NCBI RefSeq assembly: GCF_029958925.1 | Contig: NZ_CP124616.1 | Span: 2,976,001 to 3,040,000, forward strand | Direction of reading: 5' to 3' | DNA: 64,000 nucleotides | Source: Tropicibacter oceani | Lineage (GTDB): Bacteria; Pseudomonadota; Alphaproteobacteria; Rhodobacterales; Rhodobacteraceae | Part shown: positions 1 through 8,864 of the stretch, piece after piece | Layout: every line of letters begins with the position of its first letter | Position numbering within the stretch: the first letter of the stretch is position 1 | Position numbers and translations under genes: made by a program | The notes under the pieces: model-generated | Told to the model about the DNA's origin: nothing | Databases searched by the model: none | What the model saw: only the letters and a program-made list of their open reading frames with translations

Positions 1-891
1 GTCGTCTTCGAACCAGAGGCCCTGCTCGCGCAGGTCTTTTTCGCGCTTCTTCTCGACCATTCGCACAAGAAGGATGGAGACTTCGTATAGGCCGTAGACA
101 ACCGTGAACAGGATCAGCTGCGTCGTGACATCCGGCGGCGTCACGACCGCGGCCAGGATCAGGATGCCGACCATCGCGTATTTGCGCACCCGGCCAAGCC
201 CTTCCGAGCTGACCAGCCCGACCTTGCCCATCAGCGTCAAAAGCACCGGCAACTGAAAGCACAGGCCAAAGGCGATGATGAACTTCAACGTGATATCAAG
301 GCTTTCGTTCACCTTGCCGAAAAAGGTGATCTTGATCCCCTCGGCGGTTTCGGGGACCACGGCAGCGCCCTGCGGCAGCGCCGCGCCGGTGGCGTCACCG
401 GCCCGTGACAAGAGGTTTGCAAAGATCGACGAAAAATCCGCAAAGCCAAGGAAAAAGGCCATGGCCAGCGGCGTGACGACGAAATGCGCAAAGCTGGCGC
501 CCAGCAGGAACATGAAGGGCGAAGCGATCAGAAAGGGCAGAAAGGCGCCCTTTTCCGATTTGTACAGCCCCGGCGCCACAAAGCGCCACAGCTGGAACGA
601 GATCACCGGAAAGGCCAGCGCAAAGCCAAAGACCATCGAGATCCGGAACAGCGTGAACAGGTATTCCTGCGGCGACGTGAACTGCATCGTCGGCGACGGG
701 TCCCCCAGATCGCGCAGGGTTTCCTCGATCGGGCCCAGCAGGAACTGCATGATCGGTTCGGCCACCGTAAAGGCCAGCACAATGCCCACGATAAAAGCCA
801 GCACGCAGCGAATGAGCCGCGTGCGCAATTCTGCCAGATGCTCGATCAGCGGGGCCGAGCTGTCTTCGAGGTCGTCGTCGGCGCTGCTCAT
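1..891 (-). CDS. tatC: Twin-arginine translocase subunit TatC (3' end cut by window edge)
   Basis: TatC is the multi-spanning inner-membrane receptor of the Tat pathway. With TatB it binds twin-arginine signal peptides and hands folded proteins to TatA. The frame is open from the ATG at 889-891 to base 1, so at least 297 residues are present and the C-terminus is outside the window. The N-terminus carries the conserved cytosolic segment around residues 15-27 ([13 protein letters not shown]), followed by several hydrophobic spans. The visible end is a charged cytosolic tail ([12 protein letters not shown]). The start overlaps the tatB stop as ATGA, which implies translational coupling in a tatA-tatB-tatC operon. 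Confidence is high. Confidence 0.95.
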   Translation of the reverse strand, partial: MSSADDDLEDSSAPLIEHLAELRTRLIRCVLAFIVGIVLAFTVAEPIMQFLLGPIEETLRDLGDPSPTMQFTSPQEYLFTLFRISMVFGFALAFPVISFQLWRFVAPGLYKSEKGAFLPFLIASPFMFLLGASFAHFVVTPLAMAFFLGFADFSSIFANLLSRAGDATGAALPQGAAVVPETAEGIKITFFGKVNESLDITLKFIIAFGLCFQLPVLLTLMGKVGLVSSEGLGRVRKYAMVGILILAAVVTPPDVTTQLILFTVVYGLYEVSILLVRMVEKKREKDLREQGLWFEDD

Positions 892-1364
892 GCTTTCCCC
901 TTGTCGGCGGCGGGGGTGTCATCCCCGGCGGCCGCATCATCCTTCAACGAGGCCTCGAGCGCATCGGCCTTCTCTACCGCCTCGGCGGCTTCGCGGGCCT
1001 TGCGTTCGGCCGCCATGCGGGCGGCGTTGGCCTCGATTTTTTTCCTCGCGGCGTCGCGTTCCTTGGAAAGCTTGCCGGTTTCGCTGTCCGGGTTCAGGTC
1101 GGTCATCGACTTGGCCGCATCCTTGACACCGTCCATGGCGCTGCCCACCGGGTTGGTGGCGGTCTTCAGCGATTTCTGCAGATCCTTGACGCCCGCCTCG
1201 TCGGCGGCCTGGTTCATCGCGGTCGAAAACTCGCGCGCCATGCCCCGGGCCTTGCCCATGAAGCGGCCCACGTTGCGGAACACCACCGGAAGATCCTTGG
1301 GGCCGATCACGATCAGCGCCACGATCCCGATGACCAGCAGCTCGGTCCAGCCGAGATCAAACAT
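888..1364 (-). CDS. tatB: Sec-independent translocase protein TatB
   Basis: TatB partners TatC in the Tat substrate-receptor complex. The 158-residue protein opens with the family pattern: a short periplasmic start (MFDLGWTEL), one membrane helix over residues 6-20, then the GP hinge at about 21-22. An amphipathic helix follows, and then a long Ala/Lys/Glu-rich cytosolic tail of about 90 residues, longer than in TatA. It starts 6 bp after tatA and overlaps tatC by 4 bp. The first-helix Glu and the long tail separate it from TatA. Confidence 0.95.
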   Translation of the reverse strand: MFDLGWTELLVIGIVALIVIGPKDLPVVFRNVGRFMGKARGMAREFSTAMNQAADEAGVKDLQKSLKTATNPVGSAMDGVKDAAKSMTDLNPDSETGKLSKERDAARKKIEANAARMAAERKAREAAEAVEKADALEASLKDDAAAGDDTPAADKGKA

Positions 1365-1370
1365 GGCCCG

Positions 1371-1589
1371 TTACGCCTTGTCTTTTTTTTCTTCCTCGGG
1401 GGTGACGTCCACGGCATCGGCGGCCTTGGCGTCCTCAAGCTCCTGCTTGCCCTCGTCCACGCCCTTCTTGAACGCGGTGATCCCCTTGCCAACCTCACCC
1501 ATGAGGCTGGAAATCTTGCCGCGGCCGAACAGGACCAGCACCACGACGGCAATCAGCAGAAGGCCCGGAAGGCCGATATTGTTGAGCAT
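1371..1589 (-). CDS. tatA: Sec-independent translocase protein TatA
   Basis: TatA is the pore-forming or membrane-thinning subunit of the Tat translocase. The 72-residue protein has the N-terminal helix (residues about 7-20), the FGRGKI hinge at 21-26, an amphipathic helix to about residue 45 and an acidic/lysine tail, all typical in order and length. It is the first gene of the tatABC operon. The upstream 175 bp is shared with the divergent WYL-type regulator and contains four TTGTCA repeats, although those sit nearer the regulator. Confidence 0.95.
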   Translation of the reverse strand: MLNNIGLPGLLLIAVVVLVLFGRGKISSLMGEVGKGITAFKKGVDEGKQELEDAKAADAVDVTPEEEKKDKA

Positions 1590-1702
1590 GGCTCATCTCC
1601 TTTGTCAGCAGACCCATCCGGCCCGCCCGAAAATCATCCAAGGGTTCTAGGCGCTATTTTGCAGGGGGAAAAGCGCCAAAACAGCGCTGTGGCCTGCAAG
1701 TT

Positions 1703-1737
1703 TTGTCACTATCTTGTCAGTTGTCAGGATTTTGTCA
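1703..1737. promoter_or_regulatory. Four TTGTCA direct repeats, candidate operator of the adjacent regulator
   Basis: TTGTCA occurs at 1703, 1714, 1721 and 1732. The spacing (11, 7, 11) makes two direct copies of an 18-bp unit, TTGTCA-N5-TTGTCA-G. The array ends 28 bp before the ATG of the WYL-type regulator at 1765 and lies in the tatA/regulator divergent region. A binding site for that regulator (autoregulation) is the simplest reading. This is inference from position. Confidence 0.5.
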
Positions 1738-1764
1738 GTATATACCCAAGGACAGGAGCATGAC

Positions 1765-2427
1765 ATGAATCGCAAGGACAGGCTTTACGCCCTGATGGAA
1801 CGGCTGCGCGACGGCCAGCTGCACACCGCCGAGGCGATGGCCCAGGACCTTGGCGTCTCGGTCCGCACGATCTATCGCGATATGGAAGTGCTGGCCGCCT
1901 CCGGCGTTCCGGTCGAGGGCGCGCGCGGCTACGGCTATACCGCGCTGGCCGCCGTCACCCTGCCGCCGCTCAACCTGACGGAATCCGAACTGGACGCGCT
2001 GCATATCGCGCTGGCCGCGCTTGGCGCATCGCGCCTTGACGAACACGCCGCCGCCGCCCGCAGCCTTGCCGCCAAGATCGACGCGGTCCTGCCCGCCGAC
2101 GCGGGTGCCCCGGTGGCGCCCTTCGGCTTTGCCACAGATGCCTTCGCCGAGGCCGCGCGCGGATTTGCCCACATGCCCGCGATCCGCGCCGCCATCCGCG
2201 CCCGGCAGAAACTGCGCGTCACGCTGGCAAGCAAAGCCCATGACATCCGCCCCCTGCACCTTGATTACTGGGGCCGTGTCTGGACCTGCGTGTGCTGGGA
2301 CGAAACCCTGGGCGGCTTTAAGCGCTTTGCCCTCGAACGCATCGAATCCCTCAGCCCCCTGCCCGGCCTTTTCGTCGACGAACCCGGCAAACGCCTGGCC
2401 GACTGGCAGGGCACCGCGTCGGGCTGA
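1765..2427 (+). CDS. HTH/WYL-type (YafY-like) transcriptional regulator
   Basis: This is a 220-residue DNA-binding protein with an N-terminal winged HTH of the HTH_11/DeoR type (residues about 4-60). The recognition-helix region reads TAEAMAQDLGVSVRTIYRD. The C-terminal half resembles the WYL-containing ligand-binding region of YafY-like regulators, with a DYWGRVWTC segment near residue 170. I chose the ATG at 1765 because AGGAG lies a few bases upstream and homologues begin at this MNRKDRLYALMERL point; an in-frame start at 1714 would add 17 residues that run through the TTGTCA repeats. The target is unknown. The adjacent repeats suggest autoregulation, and no enzyme gene lies beside it to suggest a pathway. 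Confidence 0.85.
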   Translation: MNRKDRLYALMERLRDGQLHTAEAMAQDLGVSVRTIYRDMEVLAASGVPVEGARGYGYTALAAVTLPPLNLTESELDALHIALAALGASRLDEHAAAARSLAAKIDAVLPADAGAPVAPFGFATDAFAEAARGFAHMPAIRAAIRARQKLRVTLASKAHDIRPLHLDYWGRVWTCVCWDETLGGFKRFALERIESLSPLPGLFVDEPGKRLADWQGTASG

Positions 2428-2428
2428 C

Positions 2429-2460
2429 CACGCCCATGTTTCCACACGCCCATGTTTCCA
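2429..2460. repeat. Perfect tandem duplication of a 16-bp unit
   Basis: CACGCCCATGTTTCCA occurs twice head to tail directly after the stop codon of the WYL regulator (2429-2444 and 2445-2460). The second copy ends in the TTTCCA that begins the conserved 3'-end element. It looks like a local slippage or duplication product; no function is visible. Confidence 0.9.
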
Positions 2461-2506
2461 ATTGCCACAAATATCCTGCGGGGGTCCGGGGGTGCAAAAC
2501 CCCCGG
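2455..2506 (+). repeat. 3'-end repeat element, copy 1
   Basis: Downstream of the WYL regulator stop: TTTCCAATTGCCACAAATATCC, split by a GC-rich run and ending in a hairpin of CCGGGGG (2486-2492) with CCCCCGG (2500-2506). It shares its order and orientation with four other copies in the window (near 19786, 29888, 58108 and 62297). It lies between convergent genes, so it may end transcription from both sides. Confidence 0.75.
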
Positions 2507-2540
2507 CGGCGCCCCGGCAAAGGCGCTGCCCGACCTGTCG

Positions 2541-2882
2541 TCAATCGACCGATCGGATCAGCTTGCGCTCCAGCACCCGCAGCACCGTCTTCAGGTCATG
2601 CCCGCGCTTGAGCACCTGACCGTCCATCCCGACCACCGCATATTCCCCCTGCCGGCCGCGCAGCTTGGGCCGCTTCTCGATTCGGTACAGCGGGTTTTCG
2701 GCGGTGCGCCGGAACACCGCGAACACGGCCAGGTCGCGCAGGCTGGAGATGCCGTAATCGCGCCATTCCCCCGCGGCCACCATGCGCCCGTAAAGCGACA
2801 GGATGACGGTCAGTTCCGTGCGGTGAAACATGACGACCGGTTGCGGCGTCGCTGATCCGGGGAAAGGTGTAAGACTGTTCAT
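2541..2882 (-). CDS. DUF2794 family protein
   Basis: A 113-residue soluble protein that I recognise as the alphaproteobacterial DUF2794 family. The function is not established to my knowledge. The N-terminal 15 residues are Pro/Thr-rich. The rest is a basic compact domain with [19 protein letters not shown] near residues 17-35 and [19 protein letters not shown] in the middle. I chose the ATG at 2880-2882 because longer in-frame starts run across the serC leader region and do not look coding. The gene is divergent from serC; the 225 bp between them holds an 18-bp palindrome and the serC leader. Confidence 0.75.
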   Translation of the reverse strand: MNSLTPFPGSATPQPVVMFHRTELTVILSLYGRMVAAGEWRDYGISSLRDLAVFAVFRRTAENPLYRIEKRPKLRGRQGEYAVVGMDGQVLKRGHDLKTVLRVLERKLIRSVD

Positions 2883-2903
2883 TGTTTCAGATTTGCGCCA
2901 ATG

Positions 2904-2921
2904 CCCCTTGAAATCAAGGGG
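2904..2921. promoter_or_regulatory. Perfect 18-bp palindrome, candidate operator
   Basis: CCCCTTGA-AA-TCAAGGGG lies 22 bp upstream of the DUF2794 start, in the divergent DUF2794/serC intergenic region. The arms are 8 bp with no mismatch. It could bind a dimeric repressor of the DUF2794 gene; no regulator can be named. Confidence 0.4.
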
Positions 2922-3024
2922 TTTGAACTGCGCGCCCCGCCCATGCCCCGGCCCGGGTTTCCGATCGGCTCCGTTTTGTGCATGGATTTGTTCGAATGCG
3001 GCGATTTGGACGCAGAATCCGACT

Positions 3025-3101
3025 TGCCGCGCCTCAGCGCTTCCCATACATCCGGCTTCGGGACACCCCTCCCCAACGAGGGGCATCTATCTGGAAGGTT
3101 A
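3025..3101 (+). ncRNA. Candidate serC leader RNA
   Basis: A structured 5' leader just upstream of serC. I see two hairpins: UCCG/CGGG with a GCUU loop (3051-3062), and CCCCUC (3066-3071) paired with GAGGGG (3078-3083). A possible longer pairing joins CUUCC (3040-3044) with GGAAG (3093-3097), which is the serC ribosome-binding site. Alphaproteobacterial serC genes are known to carry a conserved 'serC' RNA motif at this position. The match is by position and architecture, not by covariance model. Sequestration of the ribosome-binding site suggests control of translation initiation. Confidence 0.6.
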
Positions 3102-3107
3102 GCAGAT

Positions 3108-4262
<1,155 letters not shown>

Positions 4263-4280
4263 GCCGATCCAAAAGCGACC

Positions 4281-4349
4281 GATCCCGGGCTTGACCCGGG
4301 ATCTCATCCCTTCCTTTCCAGACAGGAGGCCCCGGATCAGGTCCGGGGC
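4281..4349. repeat. Two GC-rich inverted repeats between serC and serA
   Basis: The first is GATCCCGGG-CTTGA-CCCGGGATC (4281-4303, 9-bp perfect arms). The second is GCCCCGGA-TCAGG-TCCGGGGC (4329-4349, 8-bp perfect arms). Short palindromes of this wording are dispersed in many alphaproteobacterial genomes as REP-like elements. The second lies within 10 bases of the serA start and close to its purine-rich ribosome-binding site (4325-4329), so as RNA it could affect serA translation or the serC:serA ratio. Confidence 0.7.
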
Positions 4350-4358
4350 GCGACAGAC

Positions 4359-5960
4359 ATGACCGCACCCAAAGTTCTCATCTCCGACAGCCTTTCCGAC
4401 GCCGCCGTCCAGATTTTCCGCGATCGCGGGATCGACGTCGATTTCATGCCCGAACTGGGCAAGGACAAGGAAAAGCTGGCTGAAATCATCGGCAACTATG
4501 ACGGCCTTGCCATCCGTTCTGCCACCAAGGTGACCCCGTCGATCCTCGAGCATGCCAAAAAGCTCAAGGTTGTCGGCCGCGCCGGCATCGGCACCGACAA
4601 CGTCGACAAGGAAGCCGCCTCCAAGGCCGGTGTGATCGTCATGAACACGCCCTTTGGCAACATGATCACCACCGCCGAACATGCCATCGCCATGATGTTC
4701 GCCGTCGCCCGCCAGATCCCCGAGGCATCGGCCTCGACCCACGCGGGCAAGTGGGAAAAGTCCAAGTTCATGGGCGTCGAGCTGACCGGCAAGACCCTGG
4801 GCGTCATCGGCGCGGGCAACATCGGCGGCATCGTCTGTGATCGTGCGCGCGGCCTGAAGATGAAGGTCGTGGCCTATGACCCCTTCCTGTCGGAAGAGAA
4901 GGCCGAAAAGATGCAGGTCGAAAAGGTCGATCTGGAAACCCTTCTCAAGCGCGCCGATTTCATCACTCTGCATGTGCCGCTGACTGACCAGACCCGCAAC
5001 ATCCTGAGCCGTGAAAACCTGGAAAAGACCAAGAAAGGCGTGCGCATCATCAACTGTGCGCGCGGCGGCCTGGTCGACGAACAGGCGCTGGCCGATCTGC
5101 TGACCTCGGGCCACGTGGCCGGCGCGGCGTTCGACGTCTTTGCCGAAGAGCCCGCCAAGGACAACCCGCTGTTCGGTCTGCCCAACGTGGTCTGCACCCC
5201 GCACCTGGGCGCCTCGACCTCGGAAGCGCAGGAAAACGTCGCCCTTCAGGTGGCCGAACAGATGTCCAACTACCTGCTGACCGGCGCGGTTGAAAACGCG
5301 CTGAACATGCCGTCGGTCACCGCCGAAGAGGCCAAGATCATGGGTCCCTGGATCAAGCTGGCCGACCACCTTGGCAGCTTCATCGGCCAGATGACCGATG
5401 ATGAGCCGATCAAGGCGATCAATATCCTGTATGATGGCTATGCCTCGGAAATGAACCTGGAGGCGTTGAACTGTTCGCTGATCGCGGGGATCATGAAGTC
5501 GATCAACCCCGATGTGAACATGGTTTCGGCCCCCACCATCGCCAAGGAACGCGGCATCAAGGTGTCGACCACCAACCAGGAACAGTCGGGCGCCTTCGAA
5601 GGTTATATCAAGGTGACGGTCGTCACGCCCAAGCGCGAACGCTCGATCGCCGGGACGGTCTTCTCGGATGGCAAGCCGCGCTTTATCCAGATCAAGGGCA
5701 TCAACATCGACGCCGAGGTCGGCCGTCACATGCTGTATACCACCAACGAAGACGTGCCGGGCATCATCGGCGCATTGGGCAAGACCATGGGTGACATGGG
5801 CGTGAACATCGCCAACTTTACCCTGGGCCGTGCCGCCGCCCGCGGCGAGGCGATTGCCCTGCTTTACGTCGACGAACCCGTGCCCGCCGAGGCACGCGCC
5901 AAGCTGGCGGAAACAGGTCTGTTCAAGCAGATCAAGCCGCTGCAGTTCGACGTCGTCTGA
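4359..5960 (+). CDS. serA: D-3-phosphoglycerate dehydrogenase (long form with ACT domain)
   Basis: Oxidises 3-phosphoglycerate to 3-phosphohydroxypyruvate with NAD, the first step of serine synthesis. The 533 residues fit the long SerA class: catalytic and NAD-binding domains (about 1-315) with the Rossmann motif GVIGAGNIG near 147, the catalytic Arg segment NCARGGLVDE near 232 and the His segment TPHLGAST near 280; an intervening domain (about 320-450); and a C-terminal ACT domain (about 455-533). The ACT domain suggests feedback by serine. It follows serC in the same direction and is closed by a strong terminator. Confidence 0.96.
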   Translation: MTAPKVLISDSLSDAAVQIFRDRGIDVDFMPELGKDKEKLAEIIGNYDGLAIRSATKVTPSILEHAKKLKVVGRAGIGTDNVDKEAASKAGVIVMNTPFGNMITTAEHAIAMMFAVARQIPEASASTHAGKWEKSKFMGVELTGKTLGVIGAGNIGGIVCDRARGLKMKVVAYDPFLSEEKAEKMQVEKVDLETLLKRADFITLHVPLTDQTRNILSRENLEKTKKGVRIINCARGGLVDEQALADLLTSGHVAGAAFDVFAEEPAKDNPLFGLPNVVCTPHLGASTSEAQENVALQVAEQMSNYLLTGAVENALNMPSVTAEEAKIMGPWIKLADHLGSFIGQMTDDEPIKAINILYDGYASEMNLEALNCSLIAGIMKSINPDVNMVSAPTIAKERGIKVSTTNQEQSGAFEGYIKVTVVTPKRERSIAGTVFSDGKPRFIQIKGINIDAEVGRHMLYTTNEDVPGIIGALGKTMGDMGVNIANFTLGRAAARGEAIALLYVDEPVPAEARAKLAETGLFKQIKPLQFDVV

Positions 5961-5983
5961 TCGACCCGCACAGGTCCAGGATC

Positions 5984-6009
5984 GCGCCGCCCTTCGGGGC
6001 GGCGCTTTT
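5984..6009 (+). terminator. Rho-independent terminator after serA
   Basis: GCGCCGCCC (5984-5992), a TTCG tetraloop, GGGCGGCGC (5997-6005) and TTTT. Perfect 9-bp GC stem, 24 bases after the serA stop. It closes the serC-serA unit. Confidence 0.9.
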
Positions 6010-6172
6010 CGTTTGGCCCCTGCCCGCACCGCCGCAGGGGCAAAAGCCGCGATTGCGATCAGAAAAGCGGGGAATTGCCCTTCATCACGCCGCCGCGCCG
6101 TCTATAAAGGGCGCAGGACCACCCCCGCCCCGGCCCAACGGCCCGCGTGCGGGCGCAAAAGGAACCGCATTC

Positions 6173-6952
6173 ATGTCCTCGCTTTACGCCATCGGCGACA
6201 TTCACGGCCAACTTGGCATGCTCGAAGACCAGCTTGCGCAGATCGACAAGGACAGCGGCGGCGATGCGCGCATCGTCTTTCTGGGGGATTACGTTGACCG
6301 GGGGGCGGACTCCAAGGCGGTGATCGACCTGTTCCTGCAGGCCCGCGCCGAAGGCCGCGACTGGACCTTCATCAAGGGCAACCACGACCGCATGTTCCAG
6401 CGTTTCATCGAAACCGGGCAAAGCGACGATGAACGCATCCTGTCGGGCAAGCTGTGGCTGCACGAACGCCTGGGCGGGGTCGACACGCTGAATTCCTATC
6501 TTGATACGGCGGAAACGCTGCGCGCCCTTGGCGCACAGACCACCGACCTGACCGCCTTTGGCATCGAACAGATGCCCAAGGACCTGCTGCACGCCTTCCT
6601 TGCGGCGCTGACCAAGGCCATCCCGCAGGCCCATCGCGATTTTCTGCGCGACCTGTCGCTAAGCCATACCGAAAGGGACAAATTCTTTGTCCATGCCGGC
6701 GTGCGCCCCGGCCTGCCCCTGCACCAGCAGGAAGAGGACGACATGCTGTGGATCCGCGAGGAATTCCTGCACGACGACCGTCATCACGGCGCGCTGGTCG
6801 TGCATGGCCATACGCCGGTCGACGCGCCCGAGTTGCGCGCCAACCGGCTGAACCTTGATACCGGCGCGGGCTATGGCCGCCCGCTCAGCGTCGCGGTCTT
6901 TGAAGACGACGACATCTTTCACCTGACCCCGATGGGCCGCGCGCGTCTATGA
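6173..6952 (+). CDS. PPP-family metallophosphatase (serine/threonine phosphatase or ApaH-like)
   Basis: A 259-residue soluble metallophosphoesterase. It shows the three classic metal-binding motifs in order: GDIHG (residues about 7-11), GDYVDRG (about 37-43) and GNHD (about 69-72), then a His-containing VHAGVRPGLPL and a late VHGHTP motif near residue 210. These ligands belong to the PPP superfamily (PrpA/PrpE-like Ser/Thr phosphatases and ApaH). The substrate cannot be decided from sequence. I chose the ATG at 6173 because GDIHG then falls at the usual N-terminal position; the in-frame extension from 6053 looks non-coding. Its 3' end overlaps the convergent sulP stop by 6 bp. Confidence 0.85.
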   Translation: MSSLYAIGDIHGQLGMLEDQLAQIDKDSGGDARIVFLGDYVDRGADSKAVIDLFLQARAEGRDWTFIKGNHDRMFQRFIETGQSDDERILSGKLWLHERLGGVDTLNSYLDTAETLRALGAQTTDLTAFGIEQMPKDLLHAFLAALTKAIPQAHRDFLRDLSLSHTERDKFFVHAGVRPGLPLHQQEEDDMLWIREEFLHDDRHHGALVVHGHTPVDAPELRANRLNLDTGAGYGRPLSVAVFEDDDIFHLTPMGRARL

Positions 6953-8698
6953 CGCCGCGCGCAGGGGCTGTTTGCGCAGCGTCTGCCAGGCATCATACTG
7001 CGACAGGAACACCTGCCCGGTCAGCTGGTCCAGAAAGTGCGAGCGTTGCAGCCGGTCCATGACCGGGCCCTTGACCTCGGACAGGTGCATCTTGATGCCC
7101 ATCTCGTCCAGACGGCGGTTCAACTCTTCCAGCGTTTCCAGCGCGCTGAAATCGACCTCGTTCACGGCGGGGAACATCAAGATTACATGTTCCAGCGGCT
7201 CGTCGCAGGTGACCCGTTTCAGCACGTAATCCTCAAGGAACCGCGCATTGGCGAAATACAGGCTTTCGTCGACGCGCAGGGTGACGATTTCGTCCTGCGT
7301 TTCCACGTGATGGCGGTTGATGTTGCGGAAATGCTGGGTGCCGGGCACCAGCCCGACCTCGGCCACATGCGGGCGCGATGTCTTGTACAGGTGCAACCCG
7401 ATCGACAGGACCACACCGGCGGAAACACCCGCCTCGACCCCGAAGGTCAGCGTCAGGAAAATCGTCGCGGCGACGGCGGCGAAATCAACCTTGGAATATT
7501 TCCACGCCTTGGGCAGGATCGAAAAATCGACCAAGCTCAGCACCGCCACGATGATCGTCGCGGCCAGCGTGGCATTGGGCAGGAAATACAGCAGCGGCGT
7601 CAAAAGCAGCGTCGCGATGGCGATGCCCACGGCGGTAAAGGCGCCCGCCGCCGGGGTTTCGGCGCCCGCGTCAAAGTTCACGACCGAGCGGGAAAAGCCC
7701 CCCGTCACCGGGAAACCGCCCGACATGGCCGTCGAAATGTTCGACGCGCCAAGCCCGATCAATTCCTGATCCGGGTCGATGCGCTGGCGGCGCTTGGCGG
7801 CCAGGGTCTGGGCCACCGACACGGATTCGACAAAGCCGATGATCGAAATCAACAGCGCCGAGATGAAGAGCTGGTTCCACAGCTCGGGCGAAAAGCTGGG
7901 CGCGGTCAGCGGTGGCAGGCCCATGGGCACCTCGCCGACGATCTTGACGCCCTTGTCATTCAGACCGAACAGGAAGGTGGCCAGCGTGGTGACGATCACC
8001 GCGCCCACCGGCCCGGCCTTGGCCAGGATTTCCGCCATGCGCGGTTTCAGCCCCAGGCCCAGCAACAAGGGTTTCAGCCCCTTGCGCACCCAGAACAGGA
8101 AGGCGACAGCCAGAATGCCGATGAACAGGGTGATGACGTTGGTATCGGACTGATGCTCGATCATGGTGCGGGTCAGTTCGATCAGCGTGTGACCGTGCAT
8201 GTCGATGCCAAAGATATGCTTGAGCTGGCTGGCCGCGATCAATACGCCCGAGGCGGTGATGAAACCCGCGATCACCGGATGGCTGAGAAAGTTCGCCAGA
8301 AAGCCAAGGCGCAAAACCCCCAGCACCAGCAAAATTGCCCCCGAGATGAAGGCCAGCGTGCCCGCCGCGATGGCGATCTGCACCGGGTCCGACAGGCCCA
8401 GGTTGGCAATCGCCGCCGCTGTCATCAAGGACACCACAGCCACCGGACCCACCGCCAGCGCGCGGCTGGTACCAAAGATCGCATAGGCGATCAGCGGCAG
8501 GATCGAGGCATAGAGCCCCATTTCCGCCGGCAGCCCCGCCAAAAGCGCATAGGCCAGCGATTGCGGGATCAGCATGATCGTCACGATCACCGCCGCCACG
8601 GCGTCATTGGTGGCGGTGTGGCGGTTGTAGTCCTTGGCCCATGTCAGGATGGGCAGGTAACGGGTAAAGCTCGAGGCCGTAGGCCGGGGCATTTTCAT
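6947..8698 (-). CDS. SulP-family anion transporter with C-terminal STAS domain
   Basis: A 583-residue inner-membrane transporter. The N-terminal membrane domain (about residues 25-420) begins with the SulP pattern around DAVAAVIVTIMLIPQSLAYA and AGLPAEMGLYASILPL. The C-terminal cytosolic STAS domain (about 455-565) contains VDFSALETLEEL. Family members move sulfate, bicarbonate or other anions. Here the gene sits 166 bp downstream of sqr on the same strand, and a perfect ATTC-N8-GAAT box lies 65 bp upstream of its start, as it does at sqr. That suggests a role with sulfide oxidation, perhaps moving an oxidised sulfur anion; the substrate is inferred. An alternative start is Met3. Confidence 0.9.
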   Translation of the reverse strand: MKMPRPTASSFTRYLPILTWAKDYNRHTATNDAVAAVIVTIMLIPQSLAYALLAGLPAEMGLYASILPLIAYAIFGTSRALAVGPVAVVSLMTAAAIANLGLSDPVQIAIAAGTLAFISGAILLVLGVLRLGFLANFLSHPVIAGFITASGVLIAASQLKHIFGIDMHGHTLIELTRTMIEHQSDTNVITLFIGILAVAFLFWVRKGLKPLLLGLGLKPRMAEILAKAGPVGAVIVTTLATFLFGLNDKGVKIVGEVPMGLPPLTAPSFSPELWNQLFISALLISIIGFVESVSVAQTLAAKRRQRIDPDQELIGLGASNISTAMSGGFPVTGGFSRSVVNFDAGAETPAAGAFTAVGIAIATLLLTPLLYFLPNATLAATIIVAVLSLVDFSILPKAWKYSKVDFAAVAATIFLTLTFGVEAGVSAGVVLSIGLHLYKTSRPHVAEVGLVPGTQHFRNINRHHVETQDEIVTLRVDESLYFANARFLEDYVLKRVTCDEPLEHVILMFPAVNEVDFSALETLEELNRRLDEMGIKMHLSEVKGPVMDRLQRSHFLDQLTGQVFLSQYDAWQTLRKQPLRAAS

Positions 8699-8762
8699 GG
8701 GCTTTGTCCTGTCTCTCCAAGCCTGTGAAAGAGACTCGGGGTTGCGCGATTGCGCCCTATAT

Positions 8763-8778
8763 ATTCAACTTACGGAAT
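8763..8778 (-). promoter_or_regulatory. SqrR/BigR-type operator upstream of sulP (ATTC-N8-GAAT)
   Basis: ATTC (8763-8766), 8 bases, GAAT (8775-8778). Read on the minus strand the right arm runs into ATATATAGGG, a likely -10 region for sulP. The pattern ATTC-N8-GAAT is what I recall for the persulfide-responsive ArsR-family repressor SqrR of Rhodobacter. The same arrangement occurs upstream of sqr at 10587. Confidence 0.7.
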
Positions 8779-8864
8779 TTGTGAAGGGCGATTAACCCCT
8801 GACCCCGAAATTGTCGCGGCCCCAGAGCATGCCCCGGGGCCGAGTGTCTTTCACCGCAGCGGGT

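Noticed and set aside
7037-8728. A 563-codon plus-strand frame opposite sulP
   Set aside because: Arg/Gln/His-rich antisense product; SulP and STAS motifs are on the minus strand.
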